Shown here in pieces: positions 42,655-51,435 of a DNA stretch of 64,000 nucleotides (the stretch's first letter is position 1; each line of letters starts with the position of its first letter). Both the position numbers and the translations under genes were made by a program. The stretch spans positions 2,728,001 through 2,792,000 of the forward strand of contig NZ_WMDZ01000001.1 in the NCBI RefSeq assembly GCF_021735935.1, read 5' to 3'. The stretch comes from Sulfitobacter sp. M39 (GTDB taxonomy: Bacteria; Pseudomonadota; Alphaproteobacteria; Rhodobacterales; Rhodobacteraceae). The notes below the pieces were generated by a model that was given only the letters and a program-made list of their open reading frames with translations, searched no databases and had not been told where the DNA came from.

Positions 42655-42710
42655 TCATTTCGAGACATTTCGAAATGAGCTTGACGCGGCCAATCATTTC
42701 TATATTTCTA
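42655..42710. promoter_or_regulatory. Probable ArsR-type operator region
   Basis: The AT-rich stretch before the ArsR gene holds repeated ATTTC units and the perfect 12-bp palindrome CATTTCGAAATG at 42666-42677, with further TCATTTC/ATTTC copies up to about 42708. ArsR/SmtB repressors bind imperfect AT-rich inverted repeats overlapping their own promoter, so autoregulation here is plausible. Confidence 0.5.
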
Positions 42711-42715
42711 AAAAC

Positions 42716-43060
42716 ATGAAAATGAATCCCGCCTCCCCCCATGACCTCACCCTGGCCGCTGCGCGCTTTGCCGCGCTCGGGTCAGAGCAACGGTTGCAGG
42801 TCCTCCGTTTGCTGGTGCGCGCAGGCCCTGACGGGCTGACCATCGGCATGTTGGGTGATCGCGCGGGCATCACCGGGTCGACGCTGACCCATCATCTGAA
42901 ACTGCTTGTGGCCGCGGGGCTGGTGCGCCAGCAGCGGCAGGGGCGTAGCACCATCTGCGCGGCGGTATCCCATGACGCGGTACAGGGTCTGTCTGAATTC
43001 CTGATGACAGAGTGTTGCGCCGACGCCGCGAAGCCCTGCCCCGATCATCCCCACGGCTAA
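42716..43060 (+). CDS. ArsR/SmtB family metalloregulator
   Basis: The 114-residue winged-helix protein has the ArsR fold (FAALGSEQRLQVLRLLVRAG, recognition helix GSTLTHHLKLLVAAGLV, wing RQQRQGRSTICAAV). The C-terminus holds a candidate metal site: Cys100-Cys101, Cys108, His111, His113 (MTECCADAAKPCPDHPHG). It would repress the CDF exporter 24 nt downstream until metal binds. Zn, Cd or Co are likely by association; this is inference. Confidence 0.9.
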   Translation: MKMNPASPHDLTLAAARFAALGSEQRLQVLRLLVRAGPDGLTIGMLGDRAGITGSTLTHHLKLLVAAGLVRQQRQGRSTICAAVSHDAVQGLSEFLMTECCADAAKPCPDHPHG

Positions 43061-43083
43061 CACCACAGATAGGGAAAGCCCCC

Positions 43084-43986
43084 ATGTCACACGGTCACCA
43101 CCATCACGTCGATCCTGACAGCGGCGACGGCAAGATTGCCCTCGCGGTGGCGATCAACCTCGGCCTCACGGTCGCGCAGGTCATCGGCGGGATCGTCGCG
43201 GGCAGCCTGTCGCTGATCGCCGATGCGCTGCATAACTTCAGCGACGCCATCGCGCTGATCATCGCCTTTGCTGCGCGCAAGATTGCCCGCCGTCCGGCCA
43301 ATGCAGATATGACCTTTGGCTACGGCCGGATCGAGGCGGTCGCGGCGCTGATCAACTATACCACCTTGATCGTGATCGGCCTGTATCTGGCCTATGAGGC
43401 CGTGATGCGCTTTGCCAATCCCGAACCCGTGGCGGGCTGGATCGTGGTGATCGTCGCCGGCATCGCTTTGCTGGTGGATCTGGGCACCGCCGCGTTGACC
43501 TTTCGCGCATCGAAATCCAGCGTGAACATCCGCGCCGCCTTTTTGCACAATGTGGCCGATGCCTTGGGGTCGGTTGCCGTGATCGTGGCGGGGACGCTGA
43601 TGATCCTGTTCGGCTGGGCTTGGGTGGACCCATTGGCCACGCTGCTGATTGCCGGATACATTCTGTGGCAATCTGCGACCGAACTGCCGCAGGTGGCGCG
43701 GATCTTGATGCTTGCCTCGCCCGATGCGCTGCGCACCGAAGACGTGATCGCGGCGCTGCGCGACCAGCCTGGCGTTACAGACGTCCATCACGTGCACCTG
43801 TGGCTGATGGAGGAACACGGCGCTGCCTTTGACGCCCATATCGTCGCCGAGCATGCCACCGACCCAAGCGCCCTGCGCCAAGCGTTGAAATCCTACCTGA
43901 AGTCCGAGTTCGATCTGAACCACGTCACGCTGGAGCTTGAGACCCAGGAAGCCCAGTGCCGCGACGCCAAGGTGATCGGTCACTAA
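43084..43986 (+). CDS. Cation diffusion facilitator family metal exporter (ZitB/CzcD-like)
   Basis: The 300-residue membrane protein starts with a His-rich MSHGHHHHVDPD and has six transmembrane segments. It carries the two HxxxD metal-site motifs (ADALHNFSDAIAL in TM2, HNVADALGSVAV in TM5) and a cytoplasmic C-terminal domain with TDVHHVHLWLMEEH. It exports Zn(II) or similar cations in exchange for protons. The preceding ArsR gene, 23 nt away, is probably its regulator and co-transcribed. Confidence 0.95.
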   Translation: MSHGHHHHVDPDSGDGKIALAVAINLGLTVAQVIGGIVAGSLSLIADALHNFSDAIALIIAFAARKIARRPANADMTFGYGRIEAVAALINYTTLIVIGLYLAYEAVMRFANPEPVAGWIVVIVAGIALLVDLGTAALTFRASKSSVNIRAAFLHNVADALGSVAVIVAGTLMILFGWAWVDPLATLLIAGYILWQSATELPQVARILMLASPDALRTEDVIAALRDQPGVTDVHHVHLWLMEEHGAAFDAHIVAEHATDPSALRQALKSYLKSEFDLNHVTLELETQEAQCRDAKVIGH

Positions 43987-44074
43987 CACCCGCACCCGTC
44001 GATCTTGCGTATAGCGTGCCCTGCAAACCATCGCCGATGGCACCACCTTCGGGCGCGTGGGGCGTTTTGGCTCC

Positions 44075-44104
44075 TTGTAAATTCGGCCTCAACTACGACA
44101 TAAT
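44075..44104 (+). promoter_or_regulatory. Possible sigma-70 promoter for the capsule export genes
   Basis: TTGTAA (44075-44080) and CATAAT (44099-44104) are separated by 18 bases in an AT-rich patch of an otherwise GC-rich region, 85 nt before the ABC gene start. The match is moderate and assigned by eye. Confidence 0.35.
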
Positions 44105-44188
44105 ATAGTCAAAATAGAGGGCTAGACACCGCCCAAGGCTCGGGAAACAGGGCGCGACATACCCGCAACAGCACCAATCGGAGCAGGC

Positions 44189-44848
44189 ATGCTGGAATTC
44201 GACAACGTCTCCAAGTCCTTTTGGACTGGCACGCAACACAAGGTCATTCTCGACCATGTGTCTTTTCGTGTGGATTTGGGTCATTCCCTTGGCATCCTCG
44301 CCCCGAACGGCACCGGCAAGACGACCCTCATCAATATGATGGCGGGGCTGGAAAAGCCGGACGAAGGCGAAATCCGGCGCGGCTGCAATATCAGCTTCCC
44401 GCTGGGGTTTATGGGTGGCGTCGTCAACAAGGTTTCCGCGGTAGAGAATGCCCGCTATATTGCCCGTCTCTATGGGCTGGACCCTGACTACGTCGAAAGC
44501 TTTTGTCGCTGGCTGTGCGGGTTGGGTGAATATTTTGACCAGCCTGTCGGGACATATTCGGCCGGGATGAAATCACGGTTTTCGTTTTCACTGCTGCTTG
44601 CGCTTGATTTCGACATCTATTTGATCGACGAAGGCATGCCGAGCACCACAGATGTAGAGTTCAACCGCAAGGCGGGCGAAATTCTGCAAGAACGGCTGCG
44701 CACGACGACGATCATCATCGTTTCGCACCAAGCCGAGACGTTGGAACAATTCGCGCGGTCCGCTGCTGTCTTGCTTGGCGGAAAGCTACATATCTTCGAC
44801 ACCTTGGAAGAGGCCAAACAGCTTTATGACTACGAAACCCAAGGCTAG
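44189..44848 (+). CDS. kpsT: Capsular polysaccharide ABC exporter ATP-binding protein (KpsT/CtrD-like)
   Basis: The 219-residue ATPase has Walker A with APNGTGKTTLINMM (Ala in place of the first Gly), the polysaccharide-exporter signature TYSAGMKSRFSFSLLLALDFD, Walker B IYLIDE, and the switch IVSHQAETLEQF. The 'YS.GM.SR' signature is typical of KpsT/Wzt exporters rather than other ABC proteins. It energises capsule export across the inner membrane. Its 3' end overlaps the KpsE-like gene by 23 bases. No permease (KpsM) gene is adjacent in this window. Confidence 0.9.
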   Translation: MLEFDNVSKSFWTGTQHKVILDHVSFRVDLGHSLGILAPNGTGKTTLINMMAGLEKPDEGEIRRGCNISFPLGFMGGVVNKVSAVENARYIARLYGLDPDYVESFCRWLCGLGEYFDQPVGTYSAGMKSRFSFSLLLALDFDIYLIDEGMPSTTDVEFNRKAGEILQERLRTTTIIIVSHQAETLEQFARSAAVLLGGKLHIFDTLEEAKQLYDYETQG

Positions 44849-46535
44849 AAAATTCCGCATCAAACGTGCGACCCCTGCTGCGGCCCCTAAGGGGGCTGAC
44901 GCGGTTGAACGTGATGCCCCCGCGGCAGCCACGCCAAAGCCGCAGGCCCCTGACGCGCCACGCGCTGCGGCCGCATCACGCGGCGAAGCGGCGAAAGCTA
45001 CAGCGCCCAGCCAAGCTGCCGCAGCCTCCGCTGCGCGCTCGACCCCGCCCTCCGACGCCCGCAGCGGCGAGGTGTCATCAGCGACCGAAGTCAGCGGAGA
45101 GCAGGACATCGACGCGATCCGCCGCGAAGGGCTGACCGGCCGCCAGCTGCGCATGGCGCGTCGGGTGGCGCAAAAACACGGGCTTGCTCCGACCTCTGAC
45201 TTCGATGCGGTGCGGTTGCTGCGCGCCGAAGGGATCGACCCGTTCCAACGCTCCAACATGCTGGAACTGGTCGTACCGCAGGAACAGAAGTCCACCGGCA
45301 CAGCGCTTTCGAAAAACCGGATCCAGCTTCCCCAGACGGTCCCTGCCGGGGGGCGCAACCTGCCTTCGACCGACGTTAATCCGATGGAACGCCGCATGCG
45401 CGAGATCTCGGACATCCAGCGTGACATCACCAAGCGCCGCCGTCGCAAGATGGGGCTGCTTATGGTGCGTCTGGCGTTCTTTGTCGGGCTGCCCACAATC
45501 ATGGGCGGGTATTATTTCTACAACATCGCCACGCCGATGTATGCGACAGACAGCCAGTTCCTGATTATCCAGAACGAAGGCACAGGCGGGCTTGGCCCCC
45601 TTGGCGGGCTGCTGCCGACCCAATTTGCCAACTCCGCCGATAGTATCGCGACGCAAAGCTACTTGCAGTCCAAAGACGCGATGCTGCGGCTGGACCGTGA
45701 TGTCGGCTTTATGAAGCATTTCTCGGACCCCGCGATCGACCCGATCCAGCGGATGAGCCCGGACGCGTCAAACGAGGAAGCGTATAAACACTATAAGGAC
45801 AACGTCAAAATCGGCTACGACCCGACCGAAGGCATGATCCGGATGGAGGTGATTGCCGCCGATCCCGAGGTCGCGGCCGACTTTTCCGAACACCTGCTGG
45901 AATATGCCGAAGAACGCGTGAACGCCCTGTCGCAGCAAAAGCGCGAAGACGGCATGCGCGACGCCCGCGAAGCCTACGAGCAGACGGTCGCGAAACGCCG
46001 CGCGGCGCAGGAATCGCTGATTAAATTGCAGGTCGAAAACGGCGTCGACCCGCAGGCAGTCATCGCGTCGATCCGCGGGCAGATCACCAATTATGAAACC
46101 TTGCTGCTGGAAAAAGAGCTTGAACTTGCCGCCCTGCTCGACAACCCGCGCCCCAACCGCGCCAAGGTGGACGGTGCCCAAGGCGACGTGCGCCGGCTCA
46201 GCGCGCAATTGGACAAGCTGAACGAACGCATGAACAGCGCGACCGAGGGCACCAACTCGCTGGCACAACAAGCGGTCAGCTTGCAACTGGCGCAGGCCGA
46301 TCTGGCCGCGGCAGATGCCGCCTTGCAGGCGTCCCAGACCCAGATGGAACAAGCCCGCACAGAGGCCAGCCGTCAGGTCCGCTATCTGACCGTCGCGGTG
46401 CGTCCGGTGGCGTCGCAAAGCGCCTCATACCCACGCAAGTTCGAGAACACGATTTTGACATTCCTGATCTTTGCGGGCATCTACCTCATGCTATCGCTGA
46501 CCTCCTCCATTCTGAAAGAACAGGTAACAAAATGA
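44826..46535 (+). CDS. kpsE: Capsule polysaccharide export inner-membrane protein (KpsE/CtrB-like)
   Basis: The 569-residue protein (start MTTKPKARKFRIK, inside the end of kpsT) has an unusually long Ala/Pro-rich and charged cytoplasmic N-terminus of about 200 residues. A first membrane segment follows at about 210-231 (MVRLAFFVGLPTIMGGYYFY), then a periplasmic region with long coiled coils (SQQKREDGMRDAREAYEQTV, LEKELELAALLDNPRPNRAK). A C-terminal membrane helix lies at about 545-563. This is the polysaccharide co-polymerase-like adaptor that links the ABC exporter to the outer membrane channel. It overlaps kdsA by four bases. Confidence 0.88.
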   Translation: MTTKPKARKFRIKRATPAAAPKGADAVERDAPAAATPKPQAPDAPRAAAASRGEAAKATAPSQAAAASAARSTPPSDARSGEVSSATEVSGEQDIDAIRREGLTGRQLRMARRVAQKHGLAPTSDFDAVRLLRAEGIDPFQRSNMLELVVPQEQKSTGTALSKNRIQLPQTVPAGGRNLPSTDVNPMERRMREISDIQRDITKRRRRKMGLLMVRLAFFVGLPTIMGGYYFYNIATPMYATDSQFLIIQNEGTGGLGPLGGLLPTQFANSADSIATQSYLQSKDAMLRLDRDVGFMKHFSDPAIDPIQRMSPDASNEEAYKHYKDNVKIGYDPTEGMIRMEVIAADPEVAADFSEHLLEYAEERVNALSQQKREDGMRDAREAYEQTVAKRRAAQESLIKLQVENGVDPQAVIASIRGQITNYETLLLEKELELAALLDNPRPNRAKVDGAQGDVRRLSAQLDKLNERMNSATEGTNSLAQQAVSLQLAQADLAAADAALQASQTQMEQARTEASRQVRYLTVAVRPVASQSASYPRKFENTILTFLIFAGIYLMLSLTSSILKEQVTK

Positions 46536-47365
46536 CCCAAGTCACCGTTGGAAATGTCGTCATCGGGAATGATCGCCCGCTGACGGTGATCGCAGGCCCC
46601 TGCCAGCTGGAAAGCGAAACCCATGCCCAGATGATCGCCGGCCAGATGAAAGAGGCATGCGATGCTGTCGGCGCCCAGTTCGTATTCAAGGCAAGCTATG
46701 ACAAAGCCAACCGCACCTCCCTTGGTGGCAAACGCGGGCTTGGCATCGACGAAGGTCTGGCCGTGCTGCAATCGGTGGGCAAATCCATCGGCGTGCCCGT
46801 CCTGACCGACGTGCATACCGAAGCGCAATGCGCCGTCGCTGCCGAGGCGGTCGATATCCTGCAAATCCCCGCCTTCCTGTGCCGCCAGACCGATATGCTG
46901 CTGGCCGCGGGCAATACGGGCAAGGTTGTGAACGTCAAAAAGGGTCAGTTTCTGGCCCCGTGGGATATGCCCAACGTCGTCGCCAAGATCGAATCCACCG
47001 GCAACAAACGTATTTTGCTGACCGAGCGGGGCACCTCCTTTGGCTACAACACGCTGGTCGCTGACATGCGTAGCCTGCCGCAGATGGCGCAAACCGGATA
47101 CCCTGTCGTGATGGACGCAACCCATTCAGTCCAGCAGCCCGGCGGGCAAGGTGGCTCCAGCGGCGGACAGCGCGAGTTCGCCCCCGTCATGGCGCGTGCA
47201 GCGGTGGCGATTGGCGTGGGCGCGGTCTTTATCGAGACCCACGAAGACCCCGATAACGCGCCGTCGGACGGGCCGAACATGATCTATCTGGATCAGATGC
47301 CTGCGCTGATTGCGTCGTTGATGAAATTCGACGCGCTGGCCAAGGAATACCCCCTCACCTTCTAA
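46532..47365 (+). CDS. kdsA: 2-dehydro-3-deoxyphosphooctonate aldolase (Kdo-8-phosphate synthase)
   Basis: The 277-residue enzyme condenses PEP with arabinose-5-phosphate to make Kdo-8-phosphate. It has VIAGPCQLESETHA, FKASYDKANRTS, GVPVLTDVHTEAQ, LQIPAFLCRQTD and KKGQFLAPWDMPNVV. Cys in IAGPCQ is the usual family residue; metal-ligand Cys residues may indicate a class. Its start overlaps the kpsE-like stop (ATGA), linking Kdo supply to capsule export, which fits the Kdo-containing lipid anchor of ABC-dependent capsules. Confidence 0.95.
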   Translation: MTQVTVGNVVIGNDRPLTVIAGPCQLESETHAQMIAGQMKEACDAVGAQFVFKASYDKANRTSLGGKRGLGIDEGLAVLQSVGKSIGVPVLTDVHTEAQCAVAAEAVDILQIPAFLCRQTDMLLAAGNTGKVVNVKKGQFLAPWDMPNVVAKIESTGNKRILLTERGTSFGYNTLVADMRSLPQMAQTGYPVVMDATHSVQQPGGQGGSSGGQREFAPVMARAAVAIGVGAVFIETHEDPDNAPSDGPNMIYLDQMPALIASLMKFDALAKEYPLTF

Positions 47366-47383
47366 GGGGTCATCCTGCTAAGA

Positions 47384-48028
47384 CTAGACCTTCGCGGCGT
47401 TTCCGAATGCCGCGATCAGCCCTGCGTCCTTTACCCCCGGCGCGCTTTCCACTCCGGAAGAGACATCGACCTGCCGTGCGCCGGTCATACGGGCGGCCTG
47501 AGCCACATTGTCAGGGGTCAGCCCCCCCGCCAGCATCCATGGCTTGTCCCATGTGCGATCTGCGATCAGACGCCAATCAAACGACAACCCATTACCACCG
47601 GGCAGCGCTGCCCCTTTGGGCGGCTTTGCGTCGATCAGGATCTGGTCCGCCACGGCCATATAGGCATCAATCTGTGGCAGGTCATCTGCATCGGCCACAC
47701 CGACCGCCTTCATCACCGGCAGCCCATAGCGCGCCTTGACCTCGGCGACACGCTCTGGCGTTTCCTTGCCGTGTAGCTGCAGCATATCAATAGGCACAGC
47801 CGCCGTCAGCGCGTCCAGAAAGGCGTCATCCGCGTTGACCGTCAGCGCGACCTTACACAGCCCCATTGGCACCTCTATGGCCAGTTCAGCGGCTTGATCA
47901 ATCGTGACGTGTCGAGGGGATTTTTCAAAGAAAACAAAACCGACATAGCGCGCACCGGCCGCAGCGGCCGCCGCAATATCCTGCGTGCTGCGCAAGCCGC
48001 AGAACTTCACGTGCAAATTTTGGGTCAT
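47384..48028 (-). CDS. trpF: Phosphoribosylanthranilate isomerase
   Basis: The 214-residue TIM-barrel enzyme catalyses the third step of tryptophan synthesis. Visible motifs are [12 protein letters not shown] (catalytic Cys), [45 protein letters not shown] (catalytic Asp) and [19 protein letters not shown]. It ends the ihfB-lapA-trpF run, a typical alphaproteobacterial order. It is convergent with kdsA, 18 nt between stops. Confidence 0.96.
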   Translation of the reverse strand: MTQNLHVKFCGLRSTQDIAAAAAAGARYVGFVFFEKSPRHVTIDQAAELAIEVPMGLCKVALTVNADDAFLDALTAAVPIDMLQLHGKETPERVAEVKARYGLPVMKAVGVADADDLPQIDAYMAVADQILIDAKPPKGAALPGGNGLSFDWRLIADRTWDKPWMLAGGLTPDNVAQAARMTGARQVDVSSGVESAPGVKDAGLIAAFGNAAKV

Positions 48029-48062
48029 TGGATGGTTCCTGCGCTAAGGGGCATAGGCCCGC

Positions 48063-48413
48063 TTAGCTTGCTTGATCCAGCAGCGCCAGAACCTCGTCCT
48101 GGTCCTGATACTTCTCGCCTTTCAGACGTGCGACTTCACGTTCCAGACGGCGCATCTCACGGGCCTGACGCGCGGCTTCGGCACGCTGGCCGTATTCGCG
48201 GATCCATTCCCAGACGAAACCCACCAGCAGACCGGCGATGATGCTGCCCAGAATAACAATAAACAGCGGCACCTGAATTTCAGGGTTCAACGCGAACCAG
48301 CCCGATACCTCGGTCGGTAGCAACTTCAGCGACACCATAGACCGGTTGGCCAAGGCAACCGCGATCAGTGCAATGGCGAAGATTGCGATGCAGAGGTAGC
48401 GAACATAACGCAT
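48063..48413 (-). CDS. lapA: LapA family (DUF1049) membrane protein
   Basis: The 116-residue protein has two transmembrane helices (YLCIAIFAIALIAVALANRS and PLFIVILGSIIAGLLVGFVW) and a cytoplasmic coiled coil (EAARQAREMRRLEREVARLK). This matches LapA, which with LapB helps control LPS assembly in E. coli. The start codon overlaps the ihfB stop (TAATG), so translation is coupled. Confidence 0.88.
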   Translation of the reverse strand: MRYVRYLCIAIFAIALIAVALANRSMVSLKLLPTEVSGWFALNPEIQVPLFIVILGSIIAGLLVGFVWEWIREYGQRAEAARQAREMRRLEREVARLKGEKYQDQDEVLALLDQAS

Positions 48414-48697
48414 TAGGAATTCCCGTTTAAACGATCTCTAAGCAGTTTACCGGTCTTGAAGAACGGCACGTGCTTTTCTTCTACATGAACCGTTTCCCCA
48501 GTGCGAGGGTTCCGGCCCACACGGGCGTCACGTTTTTTCACTGAAAAGGCACCAAAGCCGCGCAGCTCTACCCGATCACCGTCGGCCATCGCGCCGGTGA
48601 TCTCTTCGAAGATGGTATTTACGATCCGTTCCACGTCGCGCTGATAGAGATGGGGATTGTCGTCGGCAATCTTCTGGATCAGTTCTGACCGGATCAT
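48413..48697 (-). CDS. ihfB: Integration host factor subunit beta
   Basis: The 94-residue DNA-bending protein has the HU/IHF fold with IHF-beta hallmarks: [44 protein letters not shown] and [20 protein letters not shown]. It pairs with IhfA and bends DNA at specific sites. It follows rpsA in the operon order that is standard in proteobacteria. Confidence 0.96.
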   Translation of the reverse strand: MIRSELIQKIADDNPHLYQRDVERIVNTIFEEITGAMADGDRVELRGFGAFSVKKRDARVGRNPRTGETVHVEEKHVPFFKTGKLLRDRLNGNS

Positions 48698-48913
48698 TTA
48701 ACGTCCTCCGAGGTGCGCAATTAATGTCTTATCTAGGTGGGACTATAGCAAACCAAACGCGTTCGTGAAGTCATGCAAATTTCTATTATTGCGATTAAGT
48801 GGCGGGAAGTCGCTGTTTTCCAGTCATTTTTTAGTCACATTTCACGCAACCACCCGGAATAGCGCTGACAGGTGCCCTTCCCTGCCCCTCGCCACAGATT
48901 GCGATTCGGAACG

Positions 48914-48946
48914 AAAAAGGGCCCCGCAGTCTGCACTGCGAGGCCC
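48914..48946 (-). terminator. Rho-independent terminator after rpsA
   Basis: A 12-bp stem with one mismatch (48919-48930 against 48935-48946, loop CTGC) is followed by TTTTT on the minus strand, 27 nt past the rpsA stop. It would limit read-through from rpsA into ihfB. Confidence 0.85.
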
Positions 48947-48972
48947 CTGATCTGTGTAATAAGCGCTAAGGC

Positions 48973-50649
48973 TTATTCGTCGCCTTTCAGAGCGGCACCC
49001 AGGATATCACCCAAGGATGCGCCGGAGTCAGAGGAGCCATACTGCTCGACTGCTTCTTTCTCTTCTGCGATTTCACGTGCTTTGATCGACACGCCCAGAC
49101 GGTGCGCTTTCGCGTCAACGTTGGTGATGCGTACGTCAACCTTGTCACCAACCGAGAAACGCTCGGGGCGCTGTTCGGCACGGTCACGCGACAGATCGGA
49201 GCGACGGATGAAGGCTTTCATGCCTTCGTATTCGACTTCGATGCCACCGTCTTCGATGGAGGTGACGGTCACAGTCACAACGGAACCGCGCTTCACGCCG
49301 CCCACTGCTTCTGCGAACTTGTCGCCGCCCACACCTTTGATCGACAGGCTGATGCGTTCTTTTTCCACGTCAACTTCGGAAACAACGGCCTGAACCGTGT
49401 CACCTTTGCGGTAGTCCTGGATCGCTTCTTCGCCGCGCTGGTCCCAGCTCAGGTCAGAGAGGTGAACCATGCCGTCGATGTCGCCTGGCAGGCCAACAAA
49501 CAGACCGAATTCGGTGATGTTTTTGACTTCGCCTTCAACTTCGGTGCCTTCTGGGTGCGTTTCAGCAAACACTTCCCATGGGTTGCGCATGGTCTGTTTC
49601 AGACCAAGGGAAACGCGACGCTTGGCACCATCGATTTCCAGAACCATGACTTCGACTTCTTGGCTGGTGGAAACGATCTTGCCGGGGTGTACGTTCTTCT
49701 TTGTCCAGGACATTTCGGAAACGTGAACCAGACCTTCAACGCCTGGCTCCAGCTCAACAAATGCACCGTAATCGGTGATGTTGGTGACGCGGCCAGTGTG
49801 CGTGGATTCCAGTGGGTACTTGGCTTGAACCAGATCCCATGGATCTTCTTGCAGCTGTTTCATACCCAAGGAGATGCGGTGCGTCTCTTTGTTGATCTTG
49901 ATGACCTGAACCTTGATGGTTTCGCCGATCGACAGGATCTCGGATGGGTGGTTCACACGGCGCCATGCCATATCTGTGACGTGCAGCAGGCCGTCGACGC
50001 CGCCCAGATCAACGAAGGCACCGTATTCGGTGATGTTCTTGACCACACCGTCAACTTCCTGACCTTCGGTCAGGTTGCCGATAACTTCGGCACGCTGTTC
50101 GGCACGGGATTCTTCAAGGATTGCACGACGCGAAACAACGATGTTGCCACGACGACGGTCCATTTTCAGAACTTGGAACGGCTGCTTCAGACCCATCAGC
50201 GGGCCGGCATCGCGCACGGGGCGCACGTCAACTTGGGAACCGGGAAGGAAGGCAACTGCGCCGCCCAGATCAACGGTAAAGCCACCTTTAACGCGGCCAA
50301 AGATCGCGCCTTCAACGCGCTCTTCTGCGGCATAGGCTTTTTCCAGACGGTCCCAGGCTTCTTCGCGACGCGCCATCTCGCGCGAGATGACAGCTTCGCC
50401 ACGGGAGTTTTCTACCTGACGCAGGAATACTTCGACTTCGTCGCCGACTTCCACTTTGGGTGCTTCGCCAGGCTCGGCAAATTCTTTCAGTTCAACGCGG
50501 CCTTCCATCTTGTAGCCTACGTCGATAATAGCTTGGCCCGCTTCGATCGCGATAACCTTGCCTTTGACAACAGAGCCCTCTTCGGGCGTGTCCATTTCAA
50601 AGCTTTCTTCCAAAAGTGCTTCGAAGTCTTCCATTGAGTTCATAGCCAT
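48973..50649 (-). CDS. rpsA: 30S ribosomal protein S1
   Basis: The 558-residue protein (start MAMNSMEDFEALLEESF; a longer frame to 50949 runs through a terminator and is not coding) contains six S1 RNA-binding repeats, e.g. GSVVKGKVIAIEAGQAIIDVG, EVDGVVKNITEYGAFVDLGG, HTGRVTNITDYGAFVELEPG and EVEGEVKNITEFGLFVGLPG. S1 brings mRNA to the small subunit. It is preceded by a long leader and followed by a strong terminator, then ihfB. Confidence 0.97.
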   Translation of the reverse strand: MAMNSMEDFEALLEESFEMDTPEEGSVVKGKVIAIEAGQAIIDVGYKMEGRVELKEFAEPGEAPKVEVGDEVEVFLRQVENSRGEAVISREMARREEAWDRLEKAYAAEERVEGAIFGRVKGGFTVDLGGAVAFLPGSQVDVRPVRDAGPLMGLKQPFQVLKMDRRRGNIVVSRRAILEESRAEQRAEVIGNLTEGQEVDGVVKNITEYGAFVDLGGVDGLLHVTDMAWRRVNHPSEILSIGETIKVQVIKINKETHRISLGMKQLQEDPWDLVQAKYPLESTHTGRVTNITDYGAFVELEPGVEGLVHVSEMSWTKKNVHPGKIVSTSQEVEVMVLEIDGAKRRVSLGLKQTMRNPWEVFAETHPEGTEVEGEVKNITEFGLFVGLPGDIDGMVHLSDLSWDQRGEEAIQDYRKGDTVQAVVSEVDVEKERISLSIKGVGGDKFAEAVGGVKRGSVVTVTVTSIEDGGIEVEYEGMKAFIRRSDLSRDRAEQRPERFSVGDKVDVRITNVDAKAHRLGVSIKAREIAEEKEAVEQYGSSDSGASLGDILGAALKGDE

Positions 50650-50908
50650 GTAGCTTGATTTTCCTTTAGCATTTGGTTTCTGGCCGCGCGGTTGTCTCCG
50701 CCGGTCTGTGGTTAAAATTGTCATCCGCGATGGGATTCGATCCGCAAAACAAAGAGGGCCGGATGAAACCGACCCTGCCTGATATCTCGCGCCCGAAACG
50801 TGTATCCGCCCCTTAGACAGTCGCGCGTATAGCCCTGTTTCGGGGCAAAGGCAAGGGCTGGCACGGGTGATCCCCTGTTCATACAGGTTCATACAGGGCG
50901 ATGTCACC
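50650..50908 (-). promoter_or_regulatory. rpsA leader region
   Basis: The roughly 260 nt between the upstream terminator and the rpsA start hold no gene. They presumably contain the rpsA promoter and a long 5' leader (AAGGAA lies about 12 nt before the ATG). A tandem 10-bp repeat TTCATACAGG lies at 50878-50897. Autoregulation of rpsA by S1 is known in E. coli; nothing specific is visible here. Confidence 0.4.
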
Positions 50909-50933
50909 AAAAAGGGCAGACCGTAGTCTGCCC
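50909..50933 (-). terminator. Rho-independent terminator after the rhodanese gene
   Basis: GGGCAGAC (50914-50921) and GTCTGCCC (50926-50933) form a perfect 8-bp stem with loop CGTA, followed on the minus strand by TTTTT. Confidence 0.85.
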
Positions 50934-50965
50934 TTGTCCATTCTGTCATCCGCGTAGTGGCGCGA

Positions 50966-51343
50966 TCAGCTTTCGGTCGGGCCGCCCGCCTCTTTCCAGC
51001 CGGGGAAACCGCCGATGTTGGTGACGTTGGTATAACCCATGTCGTGCAGCGTTTTACCCGACAGCGCGGCCTGACCGCCTGCGCCGCAGATCAGGTAAAT
51101 CTCCGCGTCTTTTTCGAAAATCGGGTTATACATCTCTTCCTTGTTCGGGTCGGCGCGGAATTCGATCATACCGCGCGGCACACGATGCGCGCCCTTGATG
51201 GTCCCGCTTTTGGCGATGTCGCCGGTATCGCGCACGTCGATAAAGACGCCCTTGCCTTCGGCATGTTTCGCAATCACGTCCTTGGCGTCCATCTTGGGGA
51301 CAACGGCATTCGCATCGTCGAGATAGTCTTGAGCGGTCTTCAT
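50966..51343 (-). CDS. Rhodanese-like domain protein
   Basis: The 125-residue single-domain protein (start MKTAQDYLDDANAVVPKM) has the rhodanese fold: GVFIDVRDTGDIAKSGTIKGAHRVPRG, then the active-site loop CGAGGQAALSGKTLHDMGY with the persulfide-forming Cys, and IGGFPGWKEAGGP at the end. It may transfer sulfane sulfur or serve in stress or redox processes. It sits between cmk and rpsA, with its own terminator. Confidence 0.92.
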   Translation of the reverse strand: MKTAQDYLDDANAVVPKMDAKDVIAKHAEGKGVFIDVRDTGDIAKSGTIKGAHRVPRGMIEFRADPNKEEMYNPIFEKDAEIYLICGAGGQAALSGKTLHDMGYTNVTNIGGFPGWKEAGGPTES

Positions 51344-51435
51344 AGTCAGCACCTCTTGATTATTCCTATCGTGCCCAGCCTATCGACAGGCACGTCCCAG
51401 ACCAACGTCAGGCTGCGACATTCGTTCCGCCGCGT

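Noticed and set aside
49102..50637. 511-codon frame antisense to rpsA
   Set aside because: It mirrors the third-position pattern of the ribosomal protein S1 gene; the long open frame is a by-product of its codon usage.
50877..50897. GTTC direct repeat upstream of rpsA considered as a LexA box
   Set aside because: The spacing is six bases, not seven, and it arises from a 10-bp tandem repeat; an SOS box is not supported.
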